From the NCBI GenBank assembly GCA_004020365.1, contig SAQR01000008.1, positions 1 through 64,000 on the forward strand: DNA of 64,000 bases, in the 5' to 3' direction. A program made the position numbers and the translations under genes. Under the pieces are notes generated by a model that worked only from the letters and a program-made list of their open reading frames with translations, ran no database searches and was not told the DNA's origin. The stretch comes from Mesorhizobium sp. (GTDB taxonomy: Bacteria; Pseudomonadota; Alphaproteobacteria; Rhizobiales; Rhizobiaceae). Shown piece by piece: positions 17,412 through 26,288 of the stretch. Position 1 is the stretch's first letter; the number at the start of each line of letters is the position of its first letter.

Positions 17412-19030
17412 AGTTTGGGCCAATCCCCATCGACACAGCCGAAGGCGCAGTGCTGGCGCACGCCACCACGGCCGGAGAACGGCGCTTGCGCAAGGCACAC
17501 AGGCTGAGCGCCGAGGATGTGTCTTTGCTCAAGGCGGCGGGGTTTTCGGAGGTAGTTGCCGCTGTCTTGGCTTCGGATGATCTCAGCGAGGACGCTGCCG
17601 CCGAAAAGATCGCTGAAAGCATGATCCATCGGAACATCGAGGCGAAGGCCGCTGCGACCGGCCGGGTTAATCTCCACGCTCAGGCGGCCGGCATCTTCAC
17701 CGTCGATGCCGCGATGATCAACGCCATCAACGCCGTCGATCCGACCATCACCATCGCAACGCTGGCGCAGCACGCGTCGGTTGAAAACGGCCAGATGATC
17801 GCAACCGTGAAGATCATTCCCTTCGCCGTTGCTTCCGCCCTGGTCGATGCGGTGGCAAGAATCTGCGCCCGCGGCGAGATCTTTGCCGTCAATGCCTATC
17901 AGCCGGTGCGTGTCGGCGTCATCCAGACGGTTCTGCCGGGTATCAAGCCGAGTGTGCTCGACAAGACGTTGCGGGTCACCGAAGCCCGTCTGGCGCGCTC
18001 AGGTGGGCGGCTGACGGCCGAGCGCCGCACGCCGCACGAAATTGGCGCCGTTGCGGAGGCTGCGGGCTCGCTGGCGCGGGACAACGATATTGTGGTGATC
18101 TTCGGCGCATCGGCGATGAGCGATTTTGGCGACGTTATCCCGGCAGCGATCGAGAAGGCCGGCGGCACCGTCATCCGCGCCGGCATGCCGGTCGATCCCG
18201 GCAATCTCCTGGTGCTCGGCGCGCTTGCCGGCAAGCACGTCATCGGTGCGCCTGGCTGCGCCCGCAGCCCCAAGGAGAACGGCTTCGACTGGGTTCTTGA
18301 CCGGTTGATCGCCGGCCTCGAAGTGACGGCTGGGGATATTGCCGGCATGGGTGTCGGCGGGCTGTTGATGGAAATCCCCACCCGGCCGCAGCCGCGCGAG
18401 CCGCTGCCGGCGGCAAAGTCGGAGAGTGCCGAGTTGAAGGTCGATATCGTGCTGCTGGCCGCCGGCCGCTCCAGCCGCATGGGCGGCCCGAACAAGCTGC
18501 TGGCGCTGTTCGACGGCAAGCCGCTGGTGCGCCGCAGCGCCGAGCGCGCGCTCGGCTCCAAAGCTTCTGACATCATCGTCGTCACTGGCCATCAGCGTGA
18601 GCGTGTACGCGCCGCATTGTCGGGACTGGATGTGACTTTCGCCGATAATCCGGATTTCGCCGACGGTCTGTCTTCATCGCTGAAGGCCGGCATCGCGAGG
18701 GTTGCTGGCGATGCTGCCGGCGCCATGATCGTGCTTGGCGACATGCCTGGCATCGCGTCAGCCGACCTCGACAGGCTGATCGATGCATTCCGCAAATCCG
18801 AGGGCCGATCGGTCGTGCGCGCCTCGCATGAGGGAAAGCGAGGCAACCCGGTGTTGCTGCCGCGTTCGCTGTTTACGGCGATCGCTCATCTCGAAGGTGA
18901 TACCGGCGCGCGCCATCTGGTCGAGGCCGAGGGGCTCGATGTCATCGATGTCGAGATCGGCAAGGCAGCGTCCATCGATGTCGACACCCGCGAGGCGCTG
19001 GAAGGCGCCGGCGGCGTGCTGCAGGATTGA
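17408..19030 (+). CDS. Fusion of a MoCF (MoaB/MoeA-like) domain and a MobA/MocA-like nucleotidyltransferase
   Basis: A 540-residue fusion. Residues about 1-340 are a MoeA/MoaB-type molybdopterin-binding region (KFGPIPIDTAEGAVLAHA, VIFGASAMSDFGDVIP, MPVDPGNLLVLGALAGKHVI). Residues about 348-538 are a molybdopterin nucleotidyltransferase with the nucleotide signature VLLAAGRSSRMGGPNKLLAL and the metal-binding VLGDMPGI. The likely job is transfer of a cytidylyl group to molybdopterin to make the MCD cofactor used by xanthine- and CO-dehydrogenase-type enzymes. This fits the MoxR/VWA/XdhC genes upstream. Starts inside the previous stop (4-nt overlap). Confidence 0.88.
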   Translation: MKFGPIPIDTAEGAVLAHATTAGERRLRKAHRLSAEDVSLLKAAGFSEVVAAVLASDDLSEDAAAEKIAESMIHRNIEAKAAATGRVNLHAQAAGIFTVDAAMINAINAVDPTITIATLAQHASVENGQMIATVKIIPFAVASALVDAVARICARGEIFAVNAYQPVRVGVIQTVLPGIKPSVLDKTLRVTEARLARSGGRLTAERRTPHEIGAVAEAAGSLARDNDIVVIFGASAMSDFGDVIPAAIEKAGGTVIRAGMPVDPGNLLVLGALAGKHVIGAPGCARSPKENGFDWVLDRLIAGLEVTAGDIAGMGVGGLLMEIPTRPQPREPLPAAKSESAELKVDIVLLAAGRSSRMGGPNKLLALFDGKPLVRRSAERALGSKASDIIVVTGHQRERVRAALSGLDVTFADNPDFADGLSSSLKAGIARVAGDAAGAMIVLGDMPGIASADLDRLIDAFRKSEGRSVVRASHEGKRGNPVLLPRSLFTAIAHLEGDTGARHLVEAEGLDVIDVEIGKAASIDVDTREALEGAGGVLQD

Positions 19031-19062
19031 CAAACCGAAGCCGAGAAACGCATGGCTGGGGC

Positions 19063-19968
19063 ATGGCTATTCGTACCGTCGCACCCCTTGGGGTATTCGT
19101 AAATCTCTACGCCCTTTTGACTGCAACGTTTGTTTTTTATGCCGCCGTCCATGCCAATGCTCTCGAACTAAAGTCCTTCAAGGACGATCTGTTCGCCTAT
19201 CCGGCCATCCTCTCTTCCGAGGGCGCCTATACCGTCGTCGACTATCGCGAACTGCGCGATATCAACGCCCGCGACCAAGTGCCGGAGCGCCGCGCGCAGG
19301 CGCAGTATGTCGACACCGGTGTGCGAAAGGTGCAGCAGGATCTGCTGCTGAAGACCGACGCCGGCAATATCCGCCACATCGCCGTCGGTCGCACGCAAGG
19401 CGCCGGCATCATCGTGCTCTATTTGCACGGGCGGGGCGGCAGCCGTAAGCAGGGCGTCGACGACTTCACCTTTGGCGGCAATTTCAACCGCATCAAGAAC
19501 CTGATGGCCGGCAATGGCGGCCTCTATCTGTCACCGGATTTTTCCGATTTCGGCGACACAGGTGCTGCCCAAATCGCCGCGCTGATTGGCCACTATGCCG
19601 AACGCTCGCCGGACGCGAAGATCTTTGTTGCCTGCGGCTCGATGGGCGGCGCACTGTGCTGGAAGCTTGCCGCCCGCAAGAATGCGAGTGGCCGCATCGA
19701 CGGGCTGCTGCTGCTTGGTTCGCTGTGGGATGAAAGTTTCTTCTCGAGCCCGGCCTTCAAGCGCCGTGTTCCGGTCTTCTTTGGCCAGGGCAGCAAGGAC
19801 CCGGTGTTTCCAGTCGAGAAACAGGAAGCCTTCTTCCGTTCGATCCTGGCCAAATCGAAAACCTATCCGGCCCGCTTTGTGCGCTTCGAGACCGGCACGC
19901 ACGGTACGCCGATCCGTATGACCGACTGGCGCGGCACGCTCAACTGGATGCTGTCGAAGGCCCCTTAA
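19063..19968 (+). CDS. Secreted or periplasmic alpha/beta hydrolase
   Basis: A 301-residue protein from ATG at 19063 with a signal peptide (GVFVNLYALLTATFVFYAAV, cleavage near AAVHANA). The hydrolase part has the oxyanion turn LYLHGRGGSRKQG, nucleophile serine in VACGSMGGALCWK, acid in FFGQGSKDPVFPV and histidine in RFETGTHGTPI. A TTG start 12 codons earlier would overlap the MoCF/MobA stop but weakens the signal peptide. No substrate can be named. It converges with the DUF1176-like gene and overlaps it by 4 bp. Confidence 0.8.
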   Translation: MAIRTVAPLGVFVNLYALLTATFVFYAAVHANALELKSFKDDLFAYPAILSSEGAYTVVDYRELRDINARDQVPERRAQAQYVDTGVRKVQQDLLLKTDAGNIRHIAVGRTQGAGIIVLYLHGRGGSRKQGVDDFTFGGNFNRIKNLMAGNGGLYLSPDFSDFGDTGAAQIAALIGHYAERSPDAKIFVACGSMGGALCWKLAARKNASGRIDGLLLLGSLWDESFFSSPAFKRRVPVFFGQGSKDPVFPVEKQEAFFRSILAKSKTYPARFVRFETGTHGTPIRMTDWRGTLNWMLSKAP

Positions 19969-21011
19969 GGCGGTGTGTTGTAGTCCACCACCGTCTGCGG
20001 GTTGATCTCGCCGTCATAGGAGGCGTCGACATCGTACTGCACCAGCGAGAAATTGCCGTTGCGAAACAGATAGGTCCCGACTGACGAGGCATCGCCGACA
20101 CCGCGCCACTTGTAGAACGACGAGATCGTCTTGGTGGCGTCGTCATATTCGGAATTGACCAGCTGGTCGTCCGTCTGGAAGCCGATGACGTTGATCGCCT
20201 CGACCTTGCCTTCGCTATTGTTGTTCTCATAGTGGATATCGAGTTCCGGCGAGGCGAACTGCAACTGCCGGACACCCGATTCTTTGTCGTAGACATAGTA
20301 GACGACACTCACATTATAGGCGGCCATCGAGCAGAAAAAGCGGAACAGCCGCGTCTCGAGTTCCGGCTCGTTGGCCTCGGCGCCCGGATACTTGTAGCGG
20401 AGGGAGTAGGCGTCCGGCTCTGCCAAGGGCTCGCCGCCTGGCATTTCCTTGTCGCATTGTTCGCCGTAGGTGGCTGCAAACGCCTTCTTGACCTGCTGCA
20501 GCGCCGCGTCTTTCTTCGGCGGCGGCGGTCCGTCGCCGCAGCTTGCCGGCACGGCGTCCTCGAATTCGGCCGTGGACGGTTTCAGTGCGCCCTTGTCGAT
20601 GAAGATCGGGCGGAATGGCGGTTCCTGGATCTGGGCATTGACCTGGCGCAGCGTGTAACAGCCGGCAAAGACATTTTCGGTGCCGTCCTTGGCTGTCGCC
20701 CGGATGGCGACCGGAACATTGTAATAGATGCTGCCGGCCGCACCGTCTTCGGACACGCCGCCGGTTTTGACTTCGACCCTTTCGGTGCCGGCATAGCCCT
20801 TGACGAAGCCTTCGAAATCCTTGACCGGCTTGGTGTCGCCGAAATAGTCCCAGGCGCGCGCGAATTCTTGCCGGTTGATGGCGCTGTAGAACGAGCGGAT
20901 GACCGCTTCGGCGTCCGACCGGTCGTCGACATAAGGCGCTTCGGCGGCGAGCACTGGCTGGCCCACGGCAAGAGAGAAAAAAGCGGTCGCTGCAAAAAGG
21001 GCGCTTCTCAT
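19965..21011 (-). CDS. Exported DUF1176-like protein
   Basis: A 348-residue exported protein from ATG at 21011 (MRSALFAATAFFSLAVGQPV, cleavage near VLAAEA). Residues 30-130 look like an SnoaL/NTF2-type fold (DAEAVIRSFYSAINRQEFAR, AWDYFGD), and the C-terminal 130 residues carry the DUF1176 pattern (FFCSMAAYNVSVVYYVYD, then FQTDDQLVNSEYD and VGTYLFRNGNFSLVQYDVD). Two cysteine pairs may form disulfides. DUF1176 proteins are periplasmic and uncharacterised. Eleven more residues upstream are open but precede the signal peptide. Confidence 0.7.
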   Translation of the reverse strand: MRSALFAATAFFSLAVGQPVLAAEAPYVDDRSDAEAVIRSFYSAINRQEFARAWDYFGDTKPVKDFEGFVKGYAGTERVEVKTGGVSEDGAAGSIYYNVPVAIRATAKDGTENVFAGCYTLRQVNAQIQEPPFRPIFIDKGALKPSTAEFEDAVPASCGDGPPPPKKDAALQQVKKAFAATYGEQCDKEMPGGEPLAEPDAYSLRYKYPGAEANEPELETRLFRFFCSMAAYNVSVVYYVYDKESGVRQLQFASPELDIHYENNNSEGKVEAINVIGFQTDDQLVNSEYDDATKTISSFYKWRGVGDASSVGTYLFRNGNFSLVQYDVDASYDGEINPQTVVDYNTPP

Positions 21012-21136
21012 CGGGAATCTCCACCGGCTGGCAAATCCTATCATAGCGATTGCGGCGACGCGGTGACGCTTGAAGAATCGCCGGCGGAGGCGCTAGGTCA
21101 CCGCCGTCGGCGTTCCCGCCGGGATAGGAGAGTCTC

Positions 21137-21643
21137 GTGACCATATCGATGTACGAAGCGTCCGTGCCGGTGTTTTCGGCCAGGTTGAAGGCGCTATCCA
21201 ACGTGCTGAACATCGCCGAGCAGAATGCGCTCGACCGCAAGATCGATCCGCAGGTATTTTTGACGTCGAGGCTGGCGCCGGACATGTACGCGTTGATCAG
21301 GCAGGTGCAGATCGCCACCGATCACGCCAAGGGGGCGCCGTCGCGGCTTGCCAGTCGCGAGGTGCCGAAATACGAAGATAACGAGGCGAGCTTTGCCGAT
21401 CTCCAGGCGCGCATCGCCAAGACCGTCGACCTTCTGGCGACATTCTCGGCTGCCGATATGGACGGCTCCGATGACAGAATGATCGAGCTGAAGCTTGGCC
21501 AGCGCGAATTCTCGATGGCCGGCATGCAGTATCTGCTGCATCTCGCCATGCCCAATTTCTATTTCCACGTGACCACGGCCTACGACATCCTGCGCCATAA
21601 TGGCGTGCCGTTGAGCAAGGCGATTTTCATGGGATCGCGTTGA
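21137..21643 (+). CDS. DUF1993 (DinB-like) protein
   Basis: A 168-residue helical-bundle protein of the DUF1993 family. MYEASVPVFSARLKALSNVL, APDMYALIRQVQIATDHAKG and the C-terminal LHLAMPNFYFHVTTAYDILR are the family landmarks, with histidines placed as in metal-binding DinB-like bundles. Function unknown. The last codons and the stop lie within a 23-nt tandem duplication (21622-21667), whose second copy supplies a second, out-of-use stop. Confidence 0.82.
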   Translation: MTISMYEASVPVFSARLKALSNVLNIAEQNALDRKIDPQVFLTSRLAPDMYALIRQVQIATDHAKGAPSRLASREVPKYEDNEASFADLQARIAKTVDLLATFSAADMDGSDDRMIELKLGQREFSMAGMQYLLHLAMPNFYFHVTTAYDILRHNGVPLSKAIFMGSR

Positions 21644-21667
21644 AGATTTTCATGGGATCGCTTTGAA
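21622..21667 (+). repeat. 23-nt tandem duplication across a stop codon
   Basis: Two adjacent 23-nt units, 21622-21644 and 21645-21667, differ at a single base (GATCGCGTTGAA versus GATCGCTTTGAA). The first covers the last six codons and stop of the DUF1993 gene. It looks like a recent slippage or duplication event. Confidence 0.85.
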
Positions 21668-21709
21668 GAATGGCGAGGAGATATCCCGGTCGAGCCGGGA
21701 TATCCGTGA

Positions 21710-21874
21710 CTAACGTGAGGACATTTCGCGAGCAACGCGCGGAAAATCGGCTGGTTTGATGCCGATGTCGGCACGGTCGGCATTGCTCATCGAGTGAAGC
21801 AGCGCCAGAGCCGCGCGGTAGCGCAGATGTTCCTGCGGACGCGGACGGGCGAACATTTCAGTGAGGAAACCCAT
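21710..21874 (-). CDS. Small DUF1127-like protein
   Basis: A 54-residue protein, MGFLTEMFARPRPQEHLRYR followed by ALALLHSMSNADRADIGIKP and a short basic end. The ADIGIKPADFPRVARE segment resembles the DUF1127 core (LrDIGixrsdi). Starts at ATG at 21874. It stands alone, divergent from the aldo/keto reductase gene. Function unknown; a regulatory or stress role would follow the family. Confidence 0.6.
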   Translation of the reverse strand: MGFLTEMFARPRPQEHLRYRAALALLHSMSNADRADIGIKPADFPRVAREMSSR

Positions 21875-22121
21875 GATCGAAGCCCCTGGTTGGTCCTCCC
21901 CGAGCTTCAATATAGGCAAATAATGACAATTGTGCAGTGCAGCATTTGCATGGCAGCCATGCCGCACTGAACTTTTTGAGTTCGCCGAGCGCCCTGCTTC
22001 GGCCTGTCGGAAAAGTCGCTGAGCCACTGGCGGCGGGGTTGGAGACAGCCCGGGCATTCCTGTATGCTGCGGCTTCCTTCCCGCGCAGCCGCGCAAAAGA
22101 GTTCCCGCCGGAGAAAATTCC

Positions 22122-23189
22122 ATGCAAAAACGCCGCCTTGGTCGGACCGATCTTCTTGTTTCCCAGATTTGCCTGGGATCGATGACCTGGGGCCAGCAGA
22201 ACACCCAAGCGGATGGCCACGCCCAGATGGATCTGGCATTTTCGCGCGGCGTCAACTTCATCGACACCGCCGAGCTCTACCCGATCCCGCCCAAGGCGGA
22301 GACGCAAGGCTGGACCGAAAAAATCATCGGCAGCTGGATGAGGGCAAAGGGCAACCGCGACCAGGTGATCCTCGCCTCGAAGGTGGTTGGCCGCACCGCC
22401 AACACATGGTTTCGCGGCGATCGCCCGTCGAAGCTGGTGCGCGCCGACATCTTCGATGCCGTCGAAAAATCGCTGACCAGGCTCAACACCGATTATCTCG
22501 ATCTCTACCAGATCCATTGGCCGGAACGGGACGTGCCATGGGGCGCCAATCCGAACCGGGTCGGTGCCGTGCCGCTGCGGGCCGATTCCGCCGGTGCACC
22601 GGGCGGCGAGACGCCGATTGCCGAGACGCTCGCCGTCTTCGATGAATTGGTGAAGGCCGGGAAAATCCGCCATTTCGGCCTGTCGAACGAGAGTTCCTGG
22701 GGCGTCATGCGGTTCGTCGGCGAAGCCGACAAAGGCGTCGGCCCGCGCCTGGCGTCACTGCAGAACGCCTATAATTTCGTCAACCGCGGCTTCGAGGTAA
22801 ACCTTGCCGAGGTCTGCGAGCGCGAACAGGTTTCCCTGCTCGCCTATTCGCCGCTGGCGCAAGGCTACCTGACCGGAAAGTACGACCATGGCGCGCGGCC
22901 GCTGGGCTCGCGCTCTCAGCTTTTCAACCGTGGCCAGCGCTACGAGACGCCCAATGCCGCGGAGGCGCAACTCGAGTATAACGAACTGGCGCTCTCTTTC
23001 GGCATGGAGCCGGCATTGTTTGCCAACGCCTATGTCACGAGCCGGCCCTTCGTCACCTCGAGTATCATCGGCGCGACGACCCTTCCGCAGCTCGATATGG
23101 CGCTGTCTTCCGCCGATGTCGTCTGGACCGAGGATATGCAGAAGGCGGTCGATGCAATCCACCAGCGTGTCGGCAACCCGTGTCCGTGA
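22122..23189 (+). CDS. Aldo/keto reductase (Tas-like)
   Basis: A 355-residue NADPH-dependent aldo/keto reductase. The catalytic tetrad can be seen: Asp and Tyr in VNFIDTAELYPIPPKA, Lys in VILASKVVGR and His in LYQIHWPERD. Further motifs are LGLGY-equivalent SWGVMRFVGEADKG and YSPLAQGYLTGKYD. The long form with the insert around residues 140-170 matches Tas/YajO-type proteins. Starts with ATG (MQKRRLGRTDLLVSQICLGS). Substrate unknown. Confidence 0.9.
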   Translation: MQKRRLGRTDLLVSQICLGSMTWGQQNTQADGHAQMDLAFSRGVNFIDTAELYPIPPKAETQGWTEKIIGSWMRAKGNRDQVILASKVVGRTANTWFRGDRPSKLVRADIFDAVEKSLTRLNTDYLDLYQIHWPERDVPWGANPNRVGAVPLRADSAGAPGGETPIAETLAVFDELVKAGKIRHFGLSNESSWGVMRFVGEADKGVGPRLASLQNAYNFVNRGFEVNLAEVCEREQVSLLAYSPLAQGYLTGKYDHGARPLGSRSQLFNRGQRYETPNAAEAQLEYNELALSFGMEPALFANAYVTSRPFVTSSIIGATTLPQLDMALSSADVVWTEDMQKAVDAIHQRVGNPCP

Positions 23190-23249
23190 GCTGCTTTCCG
23201 GCGCTGTAAGGCGTGATTGCCAAACGATTACAACAGAGAGGGAGAAAAA

Positions 23250-24515
23250 GTGAATTTTCCGATTGAGGTCGTGCGCGAGAAATTTCCGGCACTGTCGCTG
23301 ACCGACAAGGGCCGTCGCCGCATCTATCTCGACAACCCTGCCGGCACGCAGGTGCCGCAAGCGGTCGCCGACGCGGTGTCGCGTTGCCTGCTGACAACAA
23401 ACGCCAATCTCGGCGGCTTCTTCGAAACCACGGCTGCGGCGCAACACATCGTTAACGAGGCCCATGCGGCGATGGCCGATTTCCTCGGTGCCGCAAGCCC
23501 GCAGGAAATCATCATCGGCGCCAATATGACGACGCTGACCTACCACATGTCACGCACCCTCGGCCGCACGATGAAACCCGGTGACGAGATCGTCCTCACC
23601 CGTATGGACCACGAGGGCAACGTATCGCCCTGGCTGCAACTCGCTGAAGACCTTGGCCTTGTCGTGCGCTGGCTGGCTTTCGATGAGCAGAGCTGGCAGA
23701 TCGAGGAGGCGGCGCTGGCTGCGCTGCTCACCGACAGGACGCGGCTGGTCGCCTTGAGCTACGCCAGCAATCTGACCGGCTCGATCAACCGGGTGAGGGC
23801 GCTGACCGATATCGCCAAGCAGGCCGGTGCGCTGGTTTATGTCGACGCCGTGCAGTTCGCGCCGCACGGCCTCATCGACGTCAGGGATCTCGGCTGCGAT
23901 TTCCTGGTCTGCTCGGCCTATAAATTCTTCGGGCCGCATATGGGCATAGTGTGGGGCAGGCTCGATGTCATCGACGCGCTGAAACCGTACAAATGCCGCT
24001 GTTCATCTAATGATCTGCCGGAGCGGTTTGAACTCGGCACGCCGCAGATCGAGTTGATGGCCGGATTGAGCGCCGCGGTCGGTTATTTTGCGGACTTGGG
24101 CGCCGCCGCCGGTAAGGAGGGTTCGCGACGTGCCAGGATAGTAAAGGCGTTTGAAATTTCAACTGCTTACGAGAACACGCTGACACAAAAGCTGATCGAC
24201 GGGTTGTCAGATATTTCGGGCCTGACCATCCACGGCATCACCGATCCGGCGCGTGTCGGCGAGCGCGTGCCGACGGTGTCGTTCACTGTCGACGGCATCG
24301 TGCCGGAGACGATCGTGCGGCAGATGAATGCGGAGAACATCTTCCTGTGGTCCGGCCACAACTATGCCTGGGAGGTCGTCCACCAGCTTGGCATTCCGGC
24401 CGCGCAGGGTGTCGTGCGCATCGGCATCGCCCATTACAATACGGCGGCCGAGATCGACGAGACGCTGGAGAGCGTGCATCGGGTCATCGCCATGCTGCGG
24501 CGGGAGCGATCCTGA
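23250..24515 (+). CDS. Cysteine-desulfurase-like PLP protein (class V aminotransferase family)
   Basis: A 421-residue fold-type I PLP enzyme of the cysteine-desulfurase-like group (TIGR01976-type). YLDNPAGTQVPQAVADAV opens the fold; VDAVQFAPHGLIDVRDLGCD supplies the PLP aspartate region, and the Schiff-base lysine is in VCSAYKFFGPHMG. The C-terminal WSGHNYAWEVV and GVVRIGIAHYNT are conserved. The active-site cysteine loop of true NifS/SufS proteins is not evident, so the reaction may be other than desulfuration. Start GTG at 23250 is fixed by a strong GAGGGAG site; the longer frame upstream is not coding. Confidence 0.82.
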   Translation: MNFPIEVVREKFPALSLTDKGRRRIYLDNPAGTQVPQAVADAVSRCLLTTNANLGGFFETTAAAQHIVNEAHAAMADFLGAASPQEIIIGANMTTLTYHMSRTLGRTMKPGDEIVLTRMDHEGNVSPWLQLAEDLGLVVRWLAFDEQSWQIEEAALAALLTDRTRLVALSYASNLTGSINRVRALTDIAKQAGALVYVDAVQFAPHGLIDVRDLGCDFLVCSAYKFFGPHMGIVWGRLDVIDALKPYKCRCSSNDLPERFELGTPQIELMAGLSAAVGYFADLGAAAGKEGSRRARIVKAFEISTAYENTLTQKLIDGLSDISGLTIHGITDPARVGERVPTVSFTVDGIVPETIVRQMNAENIFLWSGHNYAWEVVHQLGIPAAQGVVRIGIAHYNTAAEIDETLESVHRVIAMLRRERS

Positions 24516-24533
24516 CGCGGCATCCGGCTGATA

Positions 24534-25565
24534 TCACCGTTTCCTGCCGCCGCCGAAGCCGGTGAGGAACGCAATAAGATTGTCGCCGAGCTCGTCGCAG
24601 AGGTAGCCGCCTTCCTGGACGATCACCGTCGGCAGGCCGAGCCCGGCGACAGCCTCGCCGATGCGCGAGAAGCCCGGTGTTGTTACCGATAGTCCGCCGA
24701 ACGGATCGCCCTCGAAGGCGTCGAGGCCAAGCGCCACGACTAGCGCATCGGGTGCGAAGGCGCGGATGCGCTGGAAAGCCACGTCGAGTGCTTCCAGGAA
24801 CGCGGCATCGCCGGATTTGCGCGCCAGCGGCAGGTTGAAATTGTAACCGAGACCAGGCCCTTCGCCGCGCTCGTCGGCATGACCCCAGAAGAACGGATAG
24901 AAGCGCACCGGATCGGCATGCAGCGAGACGGTAAGCACGTCCGGCCGGGCATAGAAAATGCCTTGCGTGCCGTTGCCGTGATGCAGGTCGACGTCGAGGA
25001 TCGCCACCCGCGCTGCTTGCTTGCGGAGCGTCTGTGCCGCGACCGCCGAATTGTTGATGAAGCAGAAGCCGCCGGCGACGTCGGCAAAGGCGTGATGACC
25101 GGGCGGGCGGCACAGCGCATAGGCAGCCGGTGCGCCCGCTATCACCGCGTCGGCGGCCTCGACCGCGCTCCAGGCGCTCCACAGCGCGCTCCGCCAGGTC
25201 TCGCCGGAGATCGGGCAAGCGGTGTCGGCCATGTGGTAGCCGGCCTGGCCGACCGCCGAGGCCGGATAGGAGCCGCCCCGCGCGATCGGATGGATGTTGG
25301 GGATCACCTCCGCCGAAGCGCCTTCTATGCGCTGCCAGCGCGCAAAAATATGCTCAAGAAAATCGAGATATTCTGGCGTATGCACCGCCGCAAGCGGACC
25401 AAGCCCGTGATCTCTCGGCCGTTCGATCGTGCAGCCGGCAGCCCTGGCGCCGGTGAGCAGCCGTTCGACGCGTTCCGGCTTTTCCGGATTGGGCTGTTGG
25501 GCGCCGCTGGAGAGGAACGCCTTGGGATCGTGGCGCTTCTGTTCTTCGGCATGAAAGGCTTTCAT
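24534..25565 (-). CDS. Histone-deacetylase-family (acetylpolyamine amidohydrolase-like) enzyme
   Basis: A 343-residue zinc hydrolase of the deacetylase superfamily. Catalytic and metal motifs: LCRPPGHHAFADVAGGFCFI (His-His), ILDVDLHHGNGTQGIFYAR (Asp and His zinc ligands), VVALGLDAFEGDPFGGL (second Asp ligand) and VIVQEGGYLCDELG. Bacterial members remove acetyl or acyl groups from polyamines or small amines. Start ATG at 25565 has a GAGGGAA site that overlaps the stop of the upstream GNAT gene, so an acetyltransferase and a deacetylase are translated from one message. Confidence 0.88.
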   Translation of the reverse strand: MKAFHAEEQKRHDPKAFLSSGAQQPNPEKPERVERLLTGARAAGCTIERPRDHGLGPLAAVHTPEYLDFLEHIFARWQRIEGASAEVIPNIHPIARGGSYPASAVGQAGYHMADTACPISGETWRSALWSAWSAVEAADAVIAGAPAAYALCRPPGHHAFADVAGGFCFINNSAVAAQTLRKQAARVAILDVDLHHGNGTQGIFYARPDVLTVSLHADPVRFYPFFWGHADERGEGPGLGYNFNLPLARKSGDAAFLEALDVAFQRIRAFAPDALVVALGLDAFEGDPFGGLSVTTPGFSRIGEAVAGLGLPTVIVQEGGYLCDELGDNLIAFLTGFGGGRKR

Positions 25566-25573
25566 GATTTCCC

Positions 25574-26077
25574 TCATTCCTCGGGCGCATCGGCGAAGGC
25601 GAAGAACGCGTCGCCGACAATTTTCTGCACCTGCTCGTGGCTCGACCACGCAATGCCCAGCCTTTCGTAAAAGGCCTTGGCGGTTTCATTGTCGCTATCG
25701 ACGGACAGTCTGAGATAGGCGCCGCCGTCCTTCCGGCATTCTTGCGCGACCCGCCGCAGCAGGCGTTCGCCGATCCTGCGGCCGCGAAACCGGTCCTCGA
25801 CATAGAGGTCCTGCACATAGACGCCGGGCCGCCCCATCCAGGTCGAGAAGATCGGGAAATGCAGGCAGAGGCCGGCAAACTCGCCGCCGGCTTCGGCGAT
25901 CAGCGTCGAGAAGGCAGGGTTTTCGCCAAAGCCGTAGGTGCGCAGGTCGTTGGGCGTTGAGGTGATTTCCTGGTGTGCGCCGGTATGGGCGCCAAACCGC
26001 AGGAGTGCGGCATGGATGGTTTCGACGTCCTCGATGCGGCCGGGGCGGATGAGGACGTTTGTTGATGACGTACTCAC
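25574..26077 (-). CDS. GNAT-family N-acetyltransferase
   Basis: A 167-residue GCN5-type acetyltransferase: IRPGRIEDVETIHAALLRFG, the acetyl-CoA loop LYVEDRFRGRRIGERLLRRV (R-x-x-G-x-G/A type) and DNETAKAFYERLGIAW at the C-terminus. The pattern is close to diamine (spermidine-type) acetyltransferases, but the acceptor is not proven. The deacetylase gene follows with 8 bp between them, which suggests that acceptor and deacetylase substrate may be related. Confidence 0.85.
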   Translation of the reverse strand: MSTSSTNVLIRPGRIEDVETIHAALLRFGAHTGAHQEITSTPNDLRTYGFGENPAFSTLIAEAGGEFAGLCLHFPIFSTWMGRPGVYVQDLYVEDRFRGRRIGERLLRRVAQECRKDGGAYLRLSVDSDNETAKAFYERLGIAWSSHEQVQKIVGDAFFAFADAPEE

Positions 26078-26095
26078 GACAGGCAGGGCGCCCAG

Positions 26096-26256
26096 GCACC
26101 CCCCTCTGGCCTGCCGGCCATCTCCCCCTCAAGGGGGGAGATTGGCAGCTTCGATCTTGTCGCCCATCCTGCAACGTCGGTAATTGGCGAAGGCCGCAGT
26201 GACATCCAATCTCCCCCCTTGAGGGGGAGATGTCCGGCAGGACAGAGGGGGGTGGG
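26096..26256. repeat. Rhizobial mosaic palindrome with two inverted arms
   Basis: Left arm at about 26097-26148 and right arm at about 26206-26256 are imperfect inverted copies; each holds an internal hairpin (TCCCCCTC/GAGGGGGA type) and the motif CTGCCGGC near the outer end. About 57 bp lie between the arms. It has no gene. The same arms recur at 63.2-63.4 kb in the opposite arrangement. Confidence 0.8.
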
Positions 26257-26288
26257 ACGGAACGCAAGCATCTCAGGCCATAACCATC

